NCBI GenBank assembly: GCA_031266385.1
Contig: JAISBC010000016.1
Span: 1-5,276, forward strand
DNA length: 5,276 nucleotides
DNA from: Holosporales bacterium
Lineage (GTDB): Bacteria; Pseudomonadota; Alphaproteobacteria; RUG11792
Reading direction: 5' to 3'
Part shown: positions 1-5,003 of the stretch, in pieces
Position numbering within the stretch: the stretch's first letter is position 1
Layout of the letters: the number at the start of each line of letters is the position of its first letter
The notes under the pieces: model-generated
Databases searched by the model: none
Told to the model about the DNA's origin: nothing
Seen by the model: only the letters and a program-made list of their open reading frames with translations
Translations under genes and position numbers: made by a program

Positions 1-202
1 GAATCTCGGTTAGCGGAATCATAAAAGGTACGAGTTTTTGTTAAACTTCATACGTACTTTATGCGTTCCGCTGCTGTTTTCCTAGTGTTTTCCTATATCT
101 TTATACGAAACTGAGGTTATAAGTATACTCTATGTTGAGTTCTGGAGCATAGGAATAAAATCAATGCGAGACCATTATTTCCTCCAGCCTGTGGACGGGA
201 AT
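1..202. other. Left-edge spacer downstream of ispDF, no supported gene
   Basis: I see no gene that can be defended here. A plus-strand frame open at the left edge stops at TAA 22-24, and a minus-strand ATG at 20-22 opens leftward out of the window. Either could be the end or start of a neighbouring gene, but seven codons are too few to judge. On the minus strand a GGAGG-ATG pair near 169-186 looks like a translation start, but its frame stops after four codons. A short imperfect tandem repeat (11-base unit around TTTTCCTA) lies at 75-96. I find no clear hairpin plus T-run terminator for ispDF. Confidence 0.4.
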
Positions 203-1333
203 TCATGATGCTATTGTTACGATCGAATAGACGGCGATTCCTTCTCGGCGGCCAGTAAATCCCATTCCTTCAGTCGTTTTGCCCTTGATATTAATAATTT
301 CTTCGCGAATTTCGAGACAGCCCGATACCTCCATTTTCATATTCTTCGAATAGTCCGCAACTCTGGGAGATTCGCAGACGATAGTCACATCTATATGGGT
401 TATACTCGAATTATGCTGCATCAGAAGATCTCGACCATATCGTAAGAATACCTTGGAATCGGCTGATTTCCATCTGGGTGATTCGGGCGGGAAATGCATG
501 CCAATATCACCGGCACCGAGAGCCCCCAGAATCGCATCGACGAGGCTGTGAATCCCAACGTCCGCGTCCGAATGTCCTTCGAGCCCCGGGAATCCATCGA
601 TATAGGTCCCCATTAGATATAACCCTCGGTTTGGATCGCCAGAAAATCTGTGGGCATCGAACCCGAATCCGGTGCGGAATCTCGGAATCTCAAAATCCTC
701 CGGGAAAGTGATTTTCTTGTTCAATCTGTGGCCATCGACCGTCGTCACCGGAATTCCGGCGGCATCACACAGCGAGGAATCATCACTAAATTCCGAAGAA
801 TCCTCAAATCGCTCGTACAATCCGTTGATGATATTAAAATCGAAGGCCTGAGGTGTTTGCACCAAACCCACCAGTGATCTATCGACAGATTTCCCAGAAA
901 TCCTCACGGAATCGACTGATCTCACGACGGGAATGACGGCCTGAATCCCTGGCATCCGGACCGCATCGATGACTCGATCGATGACTGAAGATGGGCAATA
1001 ATCCCTCGCCGCATCGTGAATCAGGACGTATTCTGGAGAATAACCAACTAACTGCTCGAGTCCATTTTTCACAGATTCGAACCTGGTTGCCCCACCATAA
1101 ATTGGTGATAGAAGCCGAGGATCATCGATAACGGAGACTATCTCCTCGTAGACATCGCGATAACCGTCGGGGATAACACTGAGGATTCCAGAAACACTGG
1201 GATTCTCTATGAAAGGGCGAATGGCCCTTTTTATAACGCTCTCCCCATCGATCTTACGAAATTGCTTCGGCAGAGAACCGGGACACCTGAGACCACATCC
1301 CCCAGCCGCGATGATGACATAGATTCCAGACAA
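203..1333 (-). CDS. ispDF: Bifunctional MEP cytidylyltransferase / MECDP synthase (IspDF)
   Basis: This cytosolic enzyme catalyses two non-consecutive steps of the MEP isoprenoid pathway. IspD joins CTP and methylerythritol 4-phosphate; IspF cyclises the kinase product to methylerythritol cyclodiphosphate. The IspD domain spans about residues 3-215: CTP-binding loop AAGGCGLR (9-16) with R16, then PKQF with K23, HDAAR (106-110), TPQAF (160-164) and NKKIT (205-209). The IspF domain spans about 220-375: FDAH with metal ligands D226 and H228, HSDAD (254-258), third ligand H262, GDIG (275-278), HFPP (280-283), KTTEGMGF (352-359) and GRREGIA (361-367). The length, 376 residues, suits the fused family. 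The start is TTG: an in-frame TAA lies three codons upstream, and the beta strand before the CTP loop begins at once. A weak AAGG (1345-1348) lies ten bases upstream, inside rpmJ. The usual proline after HDAAR is aspartate here (D111), and R324 stands where IspF often has lysine. Both active sites otherwise look complete. Confidence 0.96.
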   Translation of the reverse strand: MSGIYVIIAAGGCGLRCPGSLPKQFRKIDGESVIKRAIRPFIENPSVSGILSVIPDGYRDVYEEIVSVIDDPRLLSPIYGGATRFESVKNGLEQLVGYSPEYVLIHDAARDYCPSSVIDRVIDAVRMPGIQAVIPVVRSVDSVRISGKSVDRSLVGLVQTPQAFDFNIINGLYERFEDSSEFSDDSSLCDAAGIPVTTVDGHRLNKKITFPEDFEIPRFRTGFGFDAHRFSGDPNRGLYLMGTYIDGFPGLEGHSDADVGIHSLVDAILGALGAGDIGMHFPPESPRWKSADSKVFLRYGRDLLMQHNSSITHIDVTIVCESPRVADYSKNMKMEVSGCLEIREEIINIKGKTTEGMGFTGRREGIAVYSIVTIAS

Positions 1334-1334
1334 A

Positions 1335-1348
1335 CAAGGTTAACCTTG
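1335..1348. repeat. Perfect 14-bp palindrome at the rpmJ/ispDF junction
   Basis: CAAGGTTAACCTTG reads the same on both strands. It covers the last codons and stop of rpmJ and ends one base before the TTG start of ispDF. It contains the only Shine-Dalgarno-like AAGG for ispDF. In RNA it could form only a very short-loop hairpin, so dimer-protein binding or chance are both open. The repeat is seen directly; any function is inference. Confidence 0.5.
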
Positions 1349-1465
1349 CCTAGCCTTGAACTTTGGCACCTGCTTGTTAATAACGTACAACCGCCCCTTC
1401 CTCCGAACGAGTTTACAAGCCCTATGCCGATTACGCAACGTCTTCACCGAATTAGCTACCTTCAT
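1340..1465 (-). CDS. rpmJ: 50S ribosomal protein bL36
   Basis: This is a 41-residue basic protein beginning MKVANSVKTLRNRHRACK and ending VPKFKARQG. It is the bL36 component of the large ribosomal subunit. RRKGRLYVIN (21-30) and the FKARQG tail (36-41) are the family's most recognisable parts. It is the cysteine-poor form found in alphaproteobacteria: one cysteine (C17) remains, so the zinc-binding set of the C+ form is absent. The ATG is supported by AGGGG (1473-1477) seven bases upstream. It is first in a minus-strand unit with ispDF, whose TTG lies six bases past the rpmJ TAA and in the same frame. A promoter close to consensus lies at 1528-1556, giving a leader of about 55 bases. The gene is easily missed because of its size. 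I regard the identity as near certain from the sequence pattern. Confidence 0.96.
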   Translation of the reverse strand: MKVANSVKTLRNRHRACKLVRRKGRLYVINKQVPKFKARQG

Positions 1466-1527
1466 TTTTCGGCCCCTATTCTAAAAGCCCTCATAGGAAC
1501 TATCTTTTCCAATCCTGCATAGAGAAG

Positions 1528-1556
1528 ATTGTAGCCGCATTGTGGTGCTGTGTCAA
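1528..1556 (-). promoter_or_regulatory. Sigma70-type promoter for rpmJ-ispDF
   Basis: On the minus strand a perfect -35 box TTGACA (1551-1556) is followed by a 17-base spacer and a -10 box TACAAT (1528-1533) with one mismatch to consensus. Transcription should begin near 1521, about 55 bases before the rpmJ ATG at 1465. This is the strongest housekeeping promoter pattern I find in the window, and it faces a ribosomal protein gene. It also implies that ispDF is transcribed from a strong constitutive promoter. Confidence 0.8.
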
Positions 1557-1813
1557 TCGAAAGGGAAGTTCTTCACGGAACCTGACACTCAATTCTAGAG
1601 GCCTTTGTATACGAACTGAGTTGAGTACAATCCTCCTAATCCTGATCTTGTCATCAAAACGAACGAATTATCCTTAAACCTAGACCATCTTGACTCCGAT
1701 TATACAAGATCAATCAGATTACTCTTGGCTATGTATACACCTTTTTTGTGAAACCTGGTGAGCTAAATTATTGAGCCTTTTTCGGCTTTGTGTTAGCATC
1801 CTATCGTCATCGT
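1557..1813. other. Spacer between divergent rpmJ and tRNA-Arg units, no gene seen
   Basis: Together with the rpmJ leader and promoter, this is a stretch of about 350 bases without a protein gene. Short open frames on both strands lack a ribosome binding site and a recognisable product. It holds a candidate tRNA promoter near its right end. There is also a small hairpin, AGCC-loop-GGCT, around 1774-1787, with no good T-run for a terminator. A minus-strand TATAAT at 1699-1704 has no convincing -35 box. No known structured RNA was recognised. Confidence 0.5.
1771..1799 (+). promoter_or_regulatory. Candidate promoter for tRNA-Arg
   Basis: TTGAGC (1771-1776) and TAGCAT (1794-1799) are separated by 17 bases, and each matches sigma70 consensus at four of six positions. 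Transcription would start about seven bases past the -10 box, just before the tRNA 5' end at 1814. The spacing and position fit well, but the boxes are only moderate. Confidence 0.4.
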
Positions 1814-1890
1814 GTCTTCGTAGCTCAGATGGATAGAGCGTAGGATTCCTAATCCTGAGGTCGTGGGTTCGAATCCCGCCGAGGACACCA
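1814..1890 (+). tRNA. tRNA-Arg (anticodon CCU)
   Basis: A complete 77-base cloverleaf can be folded by eye. The acceptor stem is GTCTTCG with CGAGGAC (one G-U pair), and the D stem is GCTC/GAGC. The anticodon stem is TAGGA/TCCTG with loop TTCCTAA, which puts the anticodon CCT at 1848-1850. The T stem is GTGGG/CCCGC around TTCGAAT. The discriminator A and the 3' CCA (1888-1890) are encoded in the DNA. It reads the AGG arginine codon, which the neighbouring grpE and cysS genes use. A T-rich run follows at once (1891-1898). It lies 84 bases upstream of grpE on the same strand, but grpE appears to have its own promoter. Confidence 0.97.
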
Positions 1891-1916
1891 TTCTTTTTGC
1901 TGATATCTCTCGGTCT

Positions 1917-1944
1917 CTTGGATGTGTTAAAATATGCTCCATGA
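1917..1944 (+). promoter_or_regulatory. Candidate heat-shock (sigma32/RpoH) promoter of grpE-cysS
   Basis: CTTGGAT (1917-1923), a 13-base spacer and CTCCATGA (1937-1944) resemble the RpoH pattern CTTGAAA, 11-16 bases, CCCCATnT. The CTTG core and the CCAT core are both intact. Transcription would start around 1950, leaving a short leader before the grpE ATG at 1975. grpE is a standard member of the RpoH regulon, so the position supports the reading. No clear Shine-Dalgarno sequence precedes the grpE ATG. The overlapping TAAAAT at 1928-1933 has no good sigma70 -35 box. Confidence 0.55.
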
Positions 1945-1974
1945 GCCAATTTTTCAAAAGTTCGTTTATTTTCT

Positions 1975-2514
1975 ATGCAAGATACCAATGATAATGATAT
2001 AGCGGTTGACGAGACATCCGAGGCTTTGCCGCAGGAAGGGCAGGTTTCCATCGACCTCCTGACATCTAGAATCTCTGAGCTCGAGGATAGACTCTTGAGA
2101 TCCGTCGCAGATCTGCAAAATTTGCAGAAAAGAGCCGAGAAGGAAAGGGTCGACTCCGTGAGATATAGCGTATCCTCTTTCGCCAGAGACATCCTGACGA
2201 TCAGGGATAATCTGGGGCTGGCCCTAGATAATTGCCCCGATGAATCGAACGCCATCGTCGACGGTATAAAATTGACGATAACTGAGATGGATAAGGTCCT
2301 AGCGAACTATGGAATTAATCAAATCGAATCTTTGGAGAAAGAATTTGATCCACATCTACATCAGGCTCTAGTCGAAATCGAGGTCACCGACCAGAAGCCG
2401 GGGCTCGTGGTGAGAGTAATGCAGGAGGGGTTCATGATTCATGATAGATTGCTAAGGCCGGCCTTGGTCGGAGTATCGAAGAATCCACCGGCGGCGAGTA
2501 CTTCCTCGGAATGA
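1975..2514 (+). CDS. grpE: Nucleotide exchange factor GrpE
   Basis: GrpE is the cytosolic cochaperone that releases ADP from DnaK (Hsp70) and works with DnaJ in protein folding and heat-stress recovery. The protein has 179 residues, the usual size. An acidic disordered start (1-24) is followed by a long helix (about 26-85) that forms the dimeric coiled coil. The C-terminal beta domain that contacts DnaK occupies about 113-170. The family signature is fully met: FDPHLHQAL (124-132), then 19 residues, then GF (152-153), D157, LR (160-161) and A163-V165-V167. The ATG at 1975 is the only ATG in this frame after the stop at 1942-1944. Its ribosome binding site is poor, the preceding bases being T-rich. 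The stop overlaps the cysS start as ATGA. A heat-shock-like promoter lies just upstream, after tRNA-Arg. Confidence 0.96.
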   Translation: MQDTNDNDIAVDETSEALPQEGQVSIDLLTSRISELEDRLLRSVADLQNLQKRAEKERVDSVRYSVSSFARDILTIRDNLGLALDNCPDESNAIVDGIKLTITEMDKVLANYGINQIESLEKEFDPHLHQALVEIEVTDQKPGLVVRVMQEGFMIHDRLLRPALVGVSKNPPAASTSSE

Positions 2515-3884
2515 AACTAAGGCTGCGTAATACTCTTTCTGGAGAGAAGGAGGAGTTTACCCCGATCGATGAAAAATCCGTTCGGATGTATGTCTGCGGC
2601 CCTACGGTCTATAGCCGAGCTCACCTCGGGAATGCCAGATCGGCCGTCGTTTTCGATATTTTATACAGAATTTTGAAAAGGATCTATCCGAACGTAATTT
2701 GTGTCAGGAATATTACCGACGTTGATGACAAGATATATAAGGCCGCCGTTGAACGGGGAATAGGCATCTCTGAACTAACCGACGAGACGGTTAGGATGTA
2801 CCACGAGGATATGTCATCCCTCGGGGTTTTACCGGTCGATATCGAGCCACGGGCAACCGAGCATATTGAAGATATTATATCATTTATCGATGGATTAATA
2901 AAAAAGGGCAATGCATATTGCTCCAATAATCACGTTTATTTTTCTGTTTCTTCGTTCGAGAAGTATGGGCGACTTTCCGGGAAAAATGCTGATGAGCTTA
3001 TGGTCGGTGCTAGGATCGAACCATCCTCCCTCAAAAAGAATCCGATGGATTTCGTATTATGGAAGCCGTCGGATGATGATTTTAAGGTGGGCTGGGATAG
3101 TCCGTGGGGATTCGGGAGACCCGGTTGGCACATCGAATGTTCGGCCATGGCCCTGAAGTATCTCGGGAAACAATTTGACATTCATGGGGGCGGATTGGAT
3201 TTAATTTTCCCGCATCATGAGAATGAGATGGCTCAAACCTGCGCCCTAACTGATCTAGATTCGATGGTTAATTACTGGATTCATAATGGATACCTCAATG
3301 TCGATGGAATGAAAATGTCCAAATCGGCCGGAAATTTTCGGACGGTGCACGATCTGCTGAGGGAATATGATGGGGATGTCATCAGGCTATCCCTGTTGAT
3401 GACTCACTACTCATCCCCCATGAACTTTAGCCTGGATTCCCTTCAGATGACGAGGAACCTCTTAAATCGCTGGTATAAAATCATCGGATCTCGAGATGTT
3501 CTCAAGGTGGCTGTAGATATGGTTTTTAATGAGGTATTCGAGGCTCTCCTGGACGATATGAATACTCCCCTCGCTATTTCCTTGTTGTCGGCGAGGGGGA
3601 ATGAAATTGTTAAGTCACGTGATGACTCTGGAGAAATGGCGAAGATATTCGTTAATACCTGCCGGATCCTTTTAGGTCTGTCGTGGAATCATGAGAAAGT
3701 TCCTGGAAAGGATCGATTGAGTGATGAACAGATAGAATACATAGAATCGAGGATATCAGAAAGAAATGCAGCGAAGAACTCTAAAAATTTCGAGAAAGCT
3801 GATGAAATTAGAGATCAGTTGCTGAAGGATGGAATCATCATAGAAGATACCAAAACTGGAAGCACATGGCGAATCCTCAACTAA
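2511..3884 (+). CDS. cysS: Cysteine--tRNA ligase (CysRS)
   Basis: This class I aminoacyl-tRNA synthetase attaches cysteine to tRNA-Cys with ATP. The 457 residues match the family's normal length. The N-terminal Rossmann domain has CGPTVY (29-34) and the HIGH-type motif HLGN (38-41). The zinc site that selects cysteine is intact: C29, C210 (in GWHIECSAM), H235 and E239 (in FPHHENE). The KMSKS loop is at 268-272. A helical domain follows (about 300-395), and the C-terminal part (about 405-457) has the typical RISERNAAKNSKNFEKADEI-like helix and final W453. The ATG overlaps the grpE TGA in an ATGA arrangement, so translation is probably coupled to grpE; there is only a weak GGA before it. No separate promoter was found. 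The gene should therefore share grpE's regulation. No clear hairpin terminator follows, only a run of eight Ts at 3900-3907. Confidence 0.97.
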   Translation: MKLRLRNTLSGEKEEFTPIDEKSVRMYVCGPTVYSRAHLGNARSAVVFDILYRILKRIYPNVICVRNITDVDDKIYKAAVERGIGISELTDETVRMYHEDMSSLGVLPVDIEPRATEHIEDIISFIDGLIKKGNAYCSNNHVYFSVSSFEKYGRLSGKNADELMVGARIEPSSLKKNPMDFVLWKPSDDDFKVGWDSPWGFGRPGWHIECSAMALKYLGKQFDIHGGGLDLIFPHHENEMAQTCALTDLDSMVNYWIHNGYLNVDGMKMSKSAGNFRTVHDLLREYDGDVIRLSLLMTHYSSPMNFSLDSLQMTRNLLNRWYKIIGSRDVLKVAVDMVFNEVFEALLDDMNTPLAISLLSARGNEIVKSRDDSGEMAKIFVNTCRILLGLSWNHEKVPGKDRLSDEQIEYIESRISERNAAKNSKNFEKADEIRDQLLKDGIIIEDTKTGSTWRILN

Positions 3885-4121
3885 AGATTTAAAATCCTGT
3901 TTTTTTTGATGGATCCCCTTCCACACCCCCACAATCAGATCTATTCCAAGGAGACACGGAACACAGAAGCGGAGAGGATAGTAAAGGGGAAGATAGTGGG
4001 AGGTTAGGGAGGGGGGCTATTGGCTCACCGTTAATTACTTCTATACTATCTGTTTTAATAATTCTCTCTGATTACCCTTTACTTGAGTTATCAGTATCGC
4101 CCCAGCCTTTTCTCTGCTAAT
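3885..4121. other. Convergent spacer between cysS and the response regulator
   Basis: This 237-base spacer lies between the 3' ends of two converging genes. A T8 run sits 16 bases past the cysS stop (3900-3907), without a convincing stem before it. The middle (about 3949-4016) is strongly purine-rich on the plus strand and ends in G tracts. The rest (4017-4121) is pyrimidine-rich and AT-rich. I find no gene, no tRNA and no certain terminator. Confidence 0.5.
3986..4016 (+). other. G-tract cluster, possible G-quadruplex
   Basis: Four G tracts occur in order: GGGG (3986-3989), GGG (3998-4000), GGG (4007-4009) and GGGGGG (4011-4016). The loops are 8, 6 and 1 bases. The first loop is just longer than the usual limit of seven, so this is a relaxed rather than canonical quadruplex pattern. 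It would lie in the 3' untranslated region of the grpE-cysS transcript, or on the non-template strand at the end of the response-regulator gene. The tracts are seen; folding is inference. Confidence 0.45.
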
Positions 4122-4859
4122 TCAAATGTTTGTTTTGACAATGCATGGAGATTCGTCGTTTGAGATCCCTCCTACCTCAGCTGTAATCGCGTAGCCTACG
4201 TGTCTGACCGTGCGGATTATTCTCGGATTTTTCGGATCATCGCCGATTTTTTTTCTCATCCTGGTGATCTGAACATCGATCGTCCTATCCGAGACCATAA
4301 ATCCGATCTTCCTTGCCAGTTCCTCCCTGGTGAATGGTTGGTTTGGCCTCTTACATAGAGTTCTCAGTAGGGTGTCCTCAGAATCTGATAGGTGAACGGT
4401 CTGCGAGCCCTTGGTCAAAACCCCTGTCTCCAGGTTAAATTCACATTCTCCGAATTTTAAGACCTCCCCTGAGTTGTGTTGCGGGATTGATGATCGCCTG
4501 ATCATGGCCTGTAGCCTGACCAAAAGTTCTTTTGGATCAAAAGGTTTCGTGAGATAATCATCGAACCCGCTTTCGAATCCGATGACTTTATCATCGATAT
4601 CACTCAGAGCCGTCAGCATCATGGCCGGAACGTTTCTAAATCCAACCTCGGAGGATCTTAGCCTCTTGATGAAATCAATTCCATTTTCGATGGGCATCAT
4701 CCAGTCGATGATTATGGCATCGAACGACTTGGAAGAGAGGGAATCGAACCCAGCTTCTGTCGAATCGACACCTATGGCCTCGAAATTTTCTCGTTTTAAT
4801 AGGTCAACGACGAGGGTTAGCAACCGAATATCATCGTCGATAACTAGAACGGATTGCAA
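4122..4859 (-). CDS. OmpR/PetR-type two-component response regulator
   Basis: This is a 245-residue cytoplasmic DNA-binding regulator of the OmpR/PhoB class. Receiver domain (about 3-118): acidic pocket D8-D10, phosphoacceptor D52 in IIIDWMMP, switch T83 in MMLTA, and K105 in DDYLTKPFDP. Winged-helix output domain (about 135-228): LSDSEDTLLRTL (157-168), recognition-helix segment DRTIDVQITRMRKKIG (191-206) and the wing RTVRHVGYAI (216-225). All phosphorylation residues are present, so it should be functional. The receiver resembles the alphaproteobacterial PetR-like subgroup by eye, but I do not assign a symbol. The TTG start at 4859 is fixed by a strong GGGAGG five bases upstream and by an in-frame TAG a few codons further up with no ATG or GTG between. 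No histidine kinase gene adjoins it in this window. It is divergent from the poly-G exported-protein gene and may control it; that is only inference. Confidence 0.93.
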   Translation of the reverse strand: MQSVLVIDDDIRLLTLVVDLLKRENFEAIGVDSTEAGFDSLSSKSFDAIIIDWMMPIENGIDFIKRLRSSEVGFRNVPAMMLTALSDIDDKVIGFESGFDDYLTKPFDPKELLVRLQAMIRRSSIPQHNSGEVLKFGECEFNLETGVLTKGSQTVHLSDSEDTLLRTLCKRPNQPFTREELARKIGFMVSDRTIDVQITRMRKKIGDDPKNPRIIRTVRHVGYAITAEVGGISNDESPCIVKTNI

Positions 4860-4864
4860 GGCAG

Positions 4865-4870
4865 CCTCCC
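4865..4870 (-). promoter_or_regulatory. Shine-Dalgarno site fixing the TTG start of the regulator
   Basis: On the minus strand GGGAGG lies with its GGAGG core five bases before TTG (4857-4859). A nearby ATG (4873-4875) is out of frame and overlaps the site. This strong site makes the TTG call for the response regulator safe despite the rare start codon. Confidence 0.8.
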
Positions 4871-4874
4871 TTCC

Positions 4875-4985
4875 ATAGAGTACCTAGTCTATAACATAAA
4901 AACAGCCCGACGGTCCATCACTACATCTTGGAGCTCAGTTTACCGAATTTAAATAATTATTAGTTATGATGATTATAGAAATATT
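4875..4985. promoter_or_regulatory. Divergent control region of regulator and exported-protein gene
   Basis: Both flanking genes start from this short AT-rich region, so it must hold their promoters. For the plus-strand gene a possible pair is TTGGAG (4928-4933) and AATAAT (4952-4957), 18 bases apart. AATAATTATT (4952-4961) is a perfect 10-base palindrome overlapping that -10 candidate and could be an operator or simple AT-rich chance. For the minus-strand regulator I cannot name convincing boxes. OmpR-type direct repeats were not clear by eye. Confidence 0.3.
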
Positions 4986-4988
4986 GGT

Positions 4989-4993
4989 GGAGG
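4989..4993 (+). promoter_or_regulatory. Strong Shine-Dalgarno site of the poly-G gene
   Basis: GGAGG, within a longer GGTGGAGG (4986-4993), lies ten bases before ATG 5004-5006. The ATG at 4994-4996 directly abuts the site and its frame stops after seven codons, so 5004 is the better start. A full-strength ribosome binding site argues that the downstream frame is, or recently was, translated. Confidence 0.7.
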
Positions 4994-5003
4994 ATGTATT
5001 TTT

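Noticed and set aside
1..22. Minus-strand ATG at 20-22 opening leftward, and plus-strand frame ending at TAA 22-24
   Set aside because: Only seven codons are visible in either case and no ribosome binding site precedes the ATG. Neither can be called a gene from this window.
75..96. Eleven-base imperfect tandem repeat
   Set aside because: Only two units in a T-rich stretch; too short to be meaningful by itself.
1462..1494. Ten-codon open frame (MRAFRIGAEK) whose TGA overlaps the rpmJ ATG
   Set aside because: The overlap looks like coupling, but it has no good ribosome binding site and rpmJ has its own AGGGG. It is probably chance.
1262..1522. Plus-strand open frame of 86 codons
   Set aside because: It runs antisense through the start of ispDF, all of rpmJ and the rpmJ leader. 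It has no ribosome binding site and no recognisable product.
1719..2255. Minus-strand open frame of 178 codons antisense to tRNA-Arg and grpE
   Set aside because: It is the reverse of a real tRNA and a real gene. Its GGIRTHDLRIRNPTLYPSEL stretch is the well-known artefact of translating a tRNA-Arg gene backwards.
3885..3910. Rho-independent terminator after cysS
   Set aside because: There is a T8 run, but the bases before it form at most a three-pair stem with a usable loop.
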